DNA from: Myxococcales bacterium 68-20
Lineage (GTDB): Bacteria > Myxococcota_A > Polyangia > Polyangiales > Polyangiaceae
Direction: 5' to 3'
Assembly: GCA_001899635.1 (NCBI GenBank)
Contig: MKVQ01000016.1
Location: 155,178 to 219,177 of the forward strand
DNA length: 64,000 nt
Below, piece by piece: positions 18,539 to 25,096 of this stretch. Positions within the stretch are counted from its first letter, which is position 1, and each line of letters opens with the position of its first letter. A program made the translations under genes and the position numbers. The notes below the pieces were generated by a model. It was given only the letters and a program-made list of their open reading frames with translations. It ran no database searches and had not been told where the DNA came from.

Positions 18539-20629
18539 ATGAGCAACGATCTGTGGCGGTGGGCCGATCCGGATGGTCAGCAGCGAAGAGTGCGGCTCGA
18601 TGAGCTCCGCGCGGCACTCGCCGAGGGGCACATCGCCCCCAACACGCCCGTGTGGCGAGCTGGTTGGCAGAGCTGGCAGGCCGCCCACGAGGTCCCCGAG
18701 CTCTCGTCGGCGTCGCTCGGTGGAGCGACCGGTGTGGTGCTCAACATCCCGCCGCCTCCGCTCGCGATGGTCGCCGTGCAGCAGGAGTACGAGGCGGCTT
18801 CAGGGTCGATGGCTCCACCCCCGGTGAAGTCCGACGTCGAGGAGGAGCCGCCGCCTCCGCCACGCTACGTCCCCGCGCAGACCAAGTCCCCGTCGATTCA
18901 TCCGTCGCCCGGTCCGCTCAAGACGCAGCTGGGCGGCTCCGCGTACGTTCCCGTCGCCAGCGGAGGTGCGCCTCCCAGTCCGGGCTCGTCGCGTGGCGCC
19001 GTCCCCGACGGCGCGGCACCGAAGCTGGCTCCGAGCCTTCCGACTACGATCGGGATCCCGCCTCCGCCGGAGGTGCTTGCGGCCGCCGCAGCCCGCACTC
19101 GCTCCGCGCCCCCGCCCCCACCTCCGGCAAAGCCGCGCGCGCCTGGCGCGGAGATGATCGAGGAGCTGAGCGGCTCGATGCTCCTCGACTCTCCCTCGAC
19201 GTCGGACCTGAGCGCTGCCGGTTCCGACGGCCTGCCTGCGCCCACCGATCCGCTGGTGCAGGACGGCTTGGGGCAGCCGGCCGACGATGACATCGTCGAC
19301 GCCGGTATCCCGCGTCGCCCCAACCTCACGCTGCTCCTCGACGACATCGCGGCGATCAAGCAAGGGCGACCGCCGAAGAACAAGCTCCTCATCGGCGTGG
19401 TCGGCGTCCTAGCTCTGTCCGTCCTGATCATGCTCGTCGCGGGCATCGCGAGCCTGTTCAGCGGCCCGTCGTCCTCGAGCTCGAGCGACTCGAAGAAGAC
19501 GGCGGCCTCCGCGTCGGCTGCGTCCGGCAGCGCACCGGCTACGTCGGCGACGACGACGACGACCGCCGCGGCCTCCGCGCCCGCCGAGATCCCTCCGCCG
19601 CCACCTCCGCAGGAGACGAAGAGCGGCGTCGTGCTCGGCGACTGCACCCTCTCGGGCGACGCGAGAACGCTCGCTCCGCGCGCCGTGATCGCGAGCGCGA
19701 TCGAAGCACGCGCTCTCGACGGTCGGCTCGCGCTCGGCTTCGCGGCCTCCGCACGGGACGCAGTGGCGATGTCGCTCGATCCTTCATCGCTCGCGCCGAC
19801 GGCCACCGTGCACGCGAAGCCGGCTGGCGGTGATGCTCGACGCGTCACGCCGATGCTCTCCGGCAGCAAGCTGATCGCGATGCCCGATGTCGATCGCAAG
19901 AACGATCACCTCGCGAGTCGCCGCGTCGTCGCAGCGAGCTCGCTCATCGACGTCGGCGTCTCCGACGGCGAGATCGTGTGGGCGCCGCACAAGAAAGACA
20001 GCTCGGCGAAGCTCTTCTCCGTCGACGGCGAAGGACCGATCGAGGCCCTGCGCGCGATCCCGCTCACCGACCGAAAGGGGATCGCGCTGACCTTCCGTCG
20101 CGGCAACGCGATCCACGTCGGTGTCGCCAAGGGCGACAGCGTGCTCGAGGCCGAGGGCCCGCTCTCGAAGATCAGCGGATCGGGTCAGGTCGGCTCGCCT
20201 GCGATCGCAGCAAGCGGCGACAACGTCATCGTCGCCTGGGCCGATCGCGCGGGCACCGGCGCTGATTGGTCGATCCGCTGGGCGACGATCACGATCGGCA
20301 GCGAGGCGACCGAGGGCACACCGTTCACCTTGCCGGCCGGCGGCCTCGGCGAGCACGCGATGTCTCCGAGCCTCGCGTCTCTCGGCGGCGGGCGGTTCCT
20401 CCTCGCATGGACGGAAGGTCCCGTCTCCAACCATCAGGTCCGAGCCATCACGATGGGCAAAGACGGCTCGCCGTCCGGCGCGGCGCTCTCGATCTCCGCA
20501 TCGGGCGTCAACGCAGGTCAGCCTGCGGCGGTCGTCGGTTCGGACGGGCGCGGCGCGATCGCATTCCTCGCGGCGCGGGGCAAGGCGCTCGAGGTGCAGG
20601 CGGCCCCGATCAACTGCTCACCTCGGTGA
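18539..20629 (+). CDS. GYF_2-domain membrane protein with large periplasmic region
   Basis: A 696-residue protein. The N-terminus (WRWADPDGQQRRV, then APNTPVWRAGWQSWQAA) is a GYF_2/DUF4339-type domain, about residues 5-55. A Pro-rich linker (about 75-250) contains PPPPP runs. A single hydrophobic segment lies at about 281-308 (LLIGVVGVLALSVLIMLVAG), followed by Ser/Thr-rich sequence. The C-terminal 330 residues have the spaced Gly/Trp pattern of beta-propeller-like repeats (AWADRAGTGADWSIRWA, AWTEGPVSNHQVRAI). The GYF domain would be cytoplasmic and the propeller-like part outside. Function unknown; GYF_2 domains are thought to bind Pro-rich partners. Start ATG 18539. The lipoprotein gene follows by 46 bases. 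Confidence 0.8.
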   Translation: MSNDLWRWADPDGQQRRVRLDELRAALAEGHIAPNTPVWRAGWQSWQAAHEVPELSSASLGGATGVVLNIPPPPLAMVAVQQEYEAASGSMAPPPVKSDVEEEPPPPPRYVPAQTKSPSIHPSPGPLKTQLGGSAYVPVASGGAPPSPGSSRGAVPDGAAPKLAPSLPTTIGIPPPPEVLAAAAARTRSAPPPPPPAKPRAPGAEMIEELSGSMLLDSPSTSDLSAAGSDGLPAPTDPLVQDGLGQPADDDIVDAGIPRRPNLTLLLDDIAAIKQGRPPKNKLLIGVVGVLALSVLIMLVAGIASLFSGPSSSSSSDSKKTAASASAASGSAPATSATTTTTAAASAPAEIPPPPPPQETKSGVVLGDCTLSGDARTLAPRAVIASAIEARALDGRLALGFAASARDAVAMSLDPSSLAPTATVHAKPAGGDARRVTPMLSGSKLIAMPDVDRKNDHLASRRVVAASSLIDVGVSDGEIVWAPHKKDSSAKLFSVDGEGPIEALRAIPLTDRKGIALTFRRGNAIHVGVAKGDSVLEAEGPLSKISGSGQVGSPAIAASGDNVIVAWADRAGTGADWSIRWATITIGSEATEGTPFTLPAGGLGEHAMSPSLASLGGGRFLLAWTEGPVSNHQVRAITMGKDGSPSGAALSISASGVNAGQPAAVVGSDGRGAIAFLAARGKALEVQAAPINCSPR

Positions 20630-20675
20630 GCGTCTTCGTCATGCGGCGTACTGCTGAAAAAGGAGCTCGAGATCG

Positions 20676-21509
20676 ATGAGGCTTCGTAAGACGGCCGCGG
20701 CGATGGCGATCGCGGTGGGCGTCGCGTGCTCCGCGCTCACCGGTTGCGACTTCATTCTCACGCCCACGAAGGTCGCGAATGGCGAGCGCTATCAATCCGG
20801 AGACGGCCGGTACGACGCCTACTTCGCTGCCGTCCATCAGGAGCAGGTGGCATCGGCCAACTGGCCGGACGACTCGAAGGCCGCACGAAAGCCGATCGTG
20901 ACCGCGCTTGATCTCCGGCCAGGCGCGTCGAACGGCACCATCCTCGCCGCCACGCGCGGAAAGAAGGGCGAGGGCTCGCTCGGCTCCGCCGTCGAACAGA
21001 CCACCGCAGCCGAGCTCGAGCGGGCACGGCGCCTCAAGGCCGCCGCTGCGAAGCTCGACGAGATGCTGAAGCGGGGCGAGGAGCTGAAGAAGCAGACGAT
21101 CGAGGACAAGAAGAACCTCGGCGTGGACAAGGCCGACGAGAAGAAGGTCGCGAAGAAGGACGAGGTGAAGCGCGAGATGTCCGCAGCCGTCGACGCGGTC
21201 GAGTCGATGGCGAGCGACGCGCGCAAGGGCGCCAAGGAGGCCGAAGACCTCGCGATGAAGCTGAAGGCCGCGTGGACCGGCCGGGAAGAAGACGAACGCG
21301 CGCCCGCCAAGATCGAGGACGAGAAGCGCGACGACAAGAAGGACGAGAGACGCGACGACAAGAAGAAGCCCGAGCCCGTCGCGAAGAAGGCGACGCCGCG
21401 CACGGACGCGCCGAAGAAGCCCAAGCCCGAGGCCTCGCCGGAGGAGAAGCCGGCAAAGCCGGCGAAGCCCGCGCCGCCGCCGCCGTCGGACGAGGTCTTC
21501 AATCCCTGA
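20676..21509 (+). CDS. Lipoprotein with Lys/Glu-rich coiled coil
   Basis: A 277-residue predicted lipoprotein. The start at 20676 is supported by AAGGAG about 10 bases upstream. The signal peptide ends with lipobox LTGC (about 21-24). Residues 25-95 are a small folded-looking region (NGERYQSGDGRYDAYFAAVHQEQV). The middle (about 105-205) is a highly charged helix or coiled coil, and the C-terminal 70 residues are Lys/Pro/Glu/Asp repeats, probably disordered, ending in PPPPPSDEVFNP. It could span the periplasm. It is close behind the GYF-domain gene and probably cotranscribed. No named domain. Confidence 0.78.
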   Translation: MRLRKTAAAMAIAVGVACSALTGCDFILTPTKVANGERYQSGDGRYDAYFAAVHQEQVASANWPDDSKAARKPIVTALDLRPGASNGTILAATRGKKGEGSLGSAVEQTTAAELERARRLKAAAAKLDEMLKRGEELKKQTIEDKKNLGVDKADEKKVAKKDEVKREMSAAVDAVESMASDARKGAKEAEDLAMKLKAAWTGREEDERAPAKIEDEKRDDKKDERRDDKKKPEPVAKKATPRTDAPKKPKPEASPEEKPAKPAKPAPPPPSDEVFNP

Positions 21510-21672
21510 CGTCTCGCGCCGCGTGTTTGGCGGGTCCGCGTCCACCATCGCCCCGACTCACGTCGCGTCCCACTGCGAACGCGCGCGCACCGGCTGATCG
21601 CCGCGCCCCCCTCTCGACGTGAAACGGTGCGGACGGGACGCGGCGGGCACGTCGCTGCGCCAGGGCAGATTT

Positions 21673-21777
21673 CTATTATAACGAACGGCCCACGTCGAGC
21701 TCGACGGCCGCGATTTGCGGCCTGGACGCCGGATCTTGACGTTCCGCGTTAACGGATCTACATCCATTATAATGAAC
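21673..21777 (+). promoter_or_regulatory. Two AT-rich ATTATAA boxes before rhodanese-like gene
   Basis: TCTATTATAACGAAC begins at 21672 and TCCATTATAATGAAC at 21763, 91 bases apart with three differences. They stand out in GC-rich DNA. The second contains a perfect TATAAT (21768-21773) that overlaps the ATG of the gene, so it is better read as an operator than as this gene's -10. Confidence 0.45.
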
Positions 21778-22341
21778 ACCGCGGCCACATCGGAGGGCAG
21801 GGGCGATGGCTTCATCAGCTCGCGCTGGCTCGCGGAGAACCTCGGAGCGAAGTGGCTCCGCATCCTCGACGTCCGCGGCCCGGCGCCCGTGCGCGACGAC
21901 CGGAGCGGGACGCGTCTCCGCGAAGCCGAGGATCCGCCGCGCTTCGTCGAGCTCGGTCCGCGTGCCGGATGGCTGCGCGCCGGCAGCTGGCCCAAGGGCC
22001 CTCAGCCTCCAACCTCGTTCCTTCGTGCTCACATCCCCGGCTCGACGAGCCTCGATGTCGGCGGGCGCCTCTTCGACGACACCGGAGCGCTCGTCTGCGC
22101 TCCGGTGCTCGCGATGGCGATGAGCGCGGCCGGCGTGGGCGACGAGCACACGATCGTGCTCGTGGACGACGGTCGCCCGAGCGCCGCGCTCGTCGCGGCC
22201 TGGATCCTCCGGCGATTCGGGCACGCCGACACGCACGTCCTCACGGGTGGGTTTCCGCGCTGGCTCGCCGAGGGCCGCCCGATCACCCAGGCCGTGGTGA
22301 AGCACCCGTTCGCGAGCTTCACTGCGAGGACGCCGTCATGA
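21772..22341 (+). CDS. Rhodanese-like protein lacking the catalytic cysteine
   Basis: A 189-residue single rhodanese-like domain. LRILDVRGP, HIPGSTSLDVGGRLFDD, AAGVGDEHTIVLVDDGR and HVLTGGFPRWLAEG follow the N-terminal (non-catalytic) domain of thiosulfate/3-mercaptopyruvate sulfurtransferases. At the active-loop position it has DDGRPSAA, with no Cys, so sulfurtransferase activity is not expected. A segment of about 30 residues (EDPPRFVELGPRAGWLR) is inserted after the first motif. ATG at 21772 is the only close start but has no ribosome site. Its stop overlaps the start of the DUF2325 gene (ATGA), so the two are translationally coupled. Role unknown; possibly a binding or regulatory partner. 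Confidence 0.75.
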   Translation: MNTAATSEGRGDGFISSRWLAENLGAKWLRILDVRGPAPVRDDRSGTRLREAEDPPRFVELGPRAGWLRAGSWPKGPQPPTSFLRAHIPGSTSLDVGGRLFDDTGALVCAPVLAMAMSAAGVGDEHTIVLVDDGRPSAALVAAWILRRFGHADTHVLTGGFPRWLAEGRPITQAVVKHPFASFTARTPS

Positions 22342-22730
22342 GCGCGCGGCGCCTCGAGGCGCGTGACGACCGGAGCGGCGTTCTCCCCACGCAGCGATCG
22401 ATTCGCGTGCTCGTCGTCGGTGGGCTCACCAGGCTCGATCCACACTATCGGGATACGCCCTCGACCGAGATCGAGATCGATTCGATCAACGGCGACGGCC
22501 CATCCCTCGAGACGCGCGCCGAGGCTGCCGACGCGATCGTCCTCGTGGTCGGCAACGTTTCCCACGCCGCCGCGGCGAAGGTGCGGAGCATCGCACGCCG
22601 TCGCGGTACGCCCCTCGCGTCGGCGACGGGCGCGAGCGTCTCCCGCGTACGCGCCGCGATCGCGCTCGCGTACATCGCCGTCCGGGACGGCGAGGGCCTC
22701 GGCTTGGAGCCGCGCCTGCGCCTCGTGTGA
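22338..22730 (+). CDS. DUF2325-like protein
   Basis: A 130-residue protein whose order of motifs matches DUF2325: a first strand VLVVGG, an Arg/Tyr segment (LDPHYRD), then DAIVLVVGNVSHAAAAKVRSI (in part VGNVSHAAAAKV), followed by ARRRGTPLASATGASVSRV. The fold is expected to be a small Rossmann-like alpha/beta domain of unknown function. Start ATG at 22338 overlaps the rhodanese-like stop by four bases, so expression is coupled to it. It ends three bases before the stop of the convergent gene at 22734. Confidence 0.72.
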   Translation: MSARRLEARDDRSGVLPTQRSIRVLVVGGLTRLDPHYRDTPSTEIEIDSINGDGPSLETRAEAADAIVLVVGNVSHAAAAKVRSIARRRGTPLASATGASVSRVRAAIALAYIAVRDGEGLGLEPRLRLV

Positions 22731-22733
22731 CGG

Positions 22734-24404
22734 TCAGGGACCGAGCAGCTCGAAGGTGGCCTGCCCTTCGTACAAGGAGGCGACGAGGACTCCGTTCTTG
22801 ATCGCGAACTCCTCGGGCGTCTTCGGGACGAGGAGCTTCTGGACCACGGCGCCCGTATGGGCGTTGAGAACGTAGACGTAGTGGCTTTCGCCCGTGAACC
22901 CGTAGCCCGTGACGAGGTAGTCCCCGAGAAGCATGATCGGACCACTCGAGGTGAGGTTCGGAGAGCGCCACTTCACGGTCCCGTCGCAGGCGTCGAGCGC
23001 GATGACGTTGTTTCCTCCCTGCGGGAACTCCCGAGCGTAGCCGTTGAAGTTCATCGACATGAACACGGCGCTTCCGGAGCGGACGACTTGACCGATACCG
23101 TTGAACGGGTTGGCCTCGTTCACGACCACGGGCTTGCCTGCGCCGTTCGCGAGGCGAGCTCCGTAAGAGCATTTGCCGCCAGCCCAGCCACGACCGCTCT
23201 TTCCGGCCGGCTTGACGTCGAGCACGCTGAAGGACACGCCATCGACCGTCGCCGAGTTCGCCGCGATCGGCGATGAAGGGAGCGACCACGACGAGGAGTC
23301 GGTGCACGGATCGACGAACAGCCTCGTGGAGAGGATTTGCTGGCCGAGGCTCTTTCCGATCGTCTGCGAGCCACGAGGTCCGGTTCGCTGATCGGAGAAC
23401 GCGAGATTCGGTTTGCTACCAGGGCGAAGGAGCGGCTTCAGCGGCTTGTTCGACCAGTCGGCTGGCGTGCACGAGGCTGCCCCGGCCGCGGCCGGCGGGA
23501 CCGCCGAGCCCACCTCGCGCGATGCGGTCGCCGGCGGAGGCGCGCTCTGACGAGCGGGTTCGCGCTCGGCGCTCTCCTTGAACGCGCTCGGCGCGCTGGC
23601 CTTCGGAGCCGCCGGCGGTCCCGCTTGGGAGGTCTGGGCGCCGCTCGACGCCAGAGGGACGAGCCCGATTCGGAGAGGCACCCCGCACCGGTCGTCCTCC
23701 TTCCCGTCTCGCTGCGATGCCTTGCACGCGTCGATGTTGCCTTCGTCACCGAGCACCTCGATCTCGGCGACGCTCCGGGCTCCCCCGCCCGCGCCCAGGA
23801 GATCGAGCGAGCCCTGCATGGTGCGGGACTCACCCGCTCCCATCACGAACGCACCCACGTAGATGGTGCTGACGACGTGGGTTGCCCGCGCGCAGTCGAG
23901 GCCGCTCAGATCCGACGCCTGGACGGACGTGCCGCGTGGCAATGCGTAGAGACCGGCAAGCATGTAGTCGGTACGGATCGACCGATTGCCCTTCAACTTC
24001 CCCTGAAGACGAGCGGCTCCGAGCGGAAGCTCCGCGAAGAGCTCGTCATCGGTGCTGGCGACCTTGCGCTCGTTGGCGCTGTAGGCGGAGAACTTGTAGG
24101 CCCCTCCGACGCTGCAGTTGGGAAGGAGCTCGAGCTCCGCGACGCAGCCCTCCGCGTGATAGCGAACGACGACGAGCCCGTCCTGCCGGATGCGCTTCAG
24201 GTTTGCGCGAGACCCCGGGTCCCACGCCATGAGATCCGGCTCGCTGAGGGGGCGCACAGGGCTGCATTGCCGACCACCGAACGACTCTCCGCCCGAAGTC
24301 GGAGTCTTCAGCGGTTCGTCCGGCAGGTTCATGCGCGGCGAGCACGCTCCGACGATGAGTCCGACCGCGAGCGTCGAAGCCAGGCCCCACGACCGATGTC
24401 TCAT
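22734..24404 (-). CDS. Large lipoprotein of unknown function
   Basis: A 556-residue protein. The start at 24404 is fixed by GGAGG six to seven bases upstream and by the signal peptide (MRHRSWGLASTLAVGLIVGAC) with lipobox VGAC. The N-terminal 240 residues contain six to eight spaced cysteines (ECGRQCSPV-like CSP, EGCVAE, LPNCSVGG, LDCARATH, DACKAS, DRCGVP), suggesting disulphides. After an Ala/Pro linker, the C-terminal 230 residues resemble PQQ-type propeller blades (VIALDACDGTVKWRSP, HYVYVLNAHTGAVVQKL). It may be a surface or periplasmic binding protein. The TlpA-like gene lies 92 bases upstream on the same strand. Confidence 0.75.
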   Translation of the reverse strand: MRHRSWGLASTLAVGLIVGACSPRMNLPDEPLKTPTSGGESFGGRQCSPVRPLSEPDLMAWDPGSRANLKRIRQDGLVVVRYHAEGCVAELELLPNCSVGGAYKFSAYSANERKVASTDDELFAELPLGAARLQGKLKGNRSIRTDYMLAGLYALPRGTSVQASDLSGLDCARATHVVSTIYVGAFVMGAGESRTMQGSLDLLGAGGGARSVAEIEVLGDEGNIDACKASQRDGKEDDRCGVPLRIGLVPLASSGAQTSQAGPPAAPKASAPSAFKESAEREPARQSAPPPATASREVGSAVPPAAAGAASCTPADWSNKPLKPLLRPGSKPNLAFSDQRTGPRGSQTIGKSLGQQILSTRLFVDPCTDSSSWSLPSSPIAANSATVDGVSFSVLDVKPAGKSGRGWAGGKCSYGARLANGAGKPVVVNEANPFNGIGQVVRSGSAVFMSMNFNGYAREFPQGGNNVIALDACDGTVKWRSPNLTSSGPIMLLGDYLVTGYGFTGESHYVYVLNAHTGAVVQKLLVPKTPEEFAIKNGVLVASLYEGQATFELLGP

Positions 24405-24496
24405 TCCGAATTCCTCCACTACTTGGTCCTGTTCCTGCGCCCGATGACGATGAGGATCACGAGCGCTCGCGTCGGGCGAGCCGACCGAAGACTCAC

Positions 24497-25006
24497 TCAC
24501 TCCGGCAACGCGGCGACGACGTCTTCTGCGCGCGACGTGCTCGAGGCCACCCACCTCACGGCCCCGCTGGCGTCGAGGATGATCGTGGCGGGCAGCGCGG
24601 TGATCCCCGCCTCTCGCCGTCCGGTCCCGTTTCGGTCCACCAGAAACGGCGCGACGACTCCCCACGACGCAAGCGCGCGCCGGGCATCGTCGGTCGATTC
24701 GCTGTCGGAGACGACCCCGACGAGGACCAGACGCGCCCCTCTGGCCGCGAGCTCGCTCTGCTTGGCGTGGAGCGCGGGCACCTTCTCCTTGCACGGCTCG
24801 CACGTAGGGCTGAAGAAATCGAGCACGGTCGAGCGTGCACCCGAGATCGGCACCGACACGAGAGCGCCCTCGTTGCTCGGAAGGGAGAAGCTCACCGTCC
24901 GCGTCCCGTTCGACGAGGCCATCGCTGGCGCGCTCGCGCCGGAGCCTCCACATCCACACGCCAGCGCCGCAAGGACGACTGAAACGAACGCGAGCTCTGG
25001 CCGCAT
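24497..25006 (-). CDS. TlpA-like thiol-disulphide lipoprotein
   Basis: A 169-residue thioredoxin-fold protein of the TlpA/ResA/AhpC-TSA group. The start at 25006 (MRPELAFVSVVLAALACGCGG) gives a lipoprotein signal peptide. The active site is CEPC in FFSPTCEPCKEKVPAL, and the cis-proline region is ITALPATIILD. It acts in the periplasm or at a membrane surface, reducing or isomerising disulphides or supporting cytochrome c maturation. The Cys-rich lipoprotein gene downstream (22734-24404) could be a client; this is inference from position. The frame reaches 25027, but those codons would precede the signal peptide. Confidence 0.9.
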   Translation of the reverse strand: MRPELAFVSVVLAALACGCGGSGASAPAMASSNGTRTVSFSLPSNEGALVSVPISGARSTVLDFFSPTCEPCKEKVPALHAKQSELAARGARLVLVGVVSDSESTDDARRALASWGVVAPFLVDRNGTGRREAGITALPATIILDASGAVRWVASSTSRAEDVVAALPE

Positions 25007-25096
25007 CGGCGGCAGCTTATCGGCCAAGCTCCGCTGCGGGAAGGGGACACCCCACGAGAAGCGGGTGTGCGGCTGGCTGAGCTACAGGAGCGCAGG

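Noticed and set aside
21736-21773. TTGACG and TATAAT as one sigma-70 promoter
   Set aside because: The spacer is 26 bases and the -10 overlaps the ATG.
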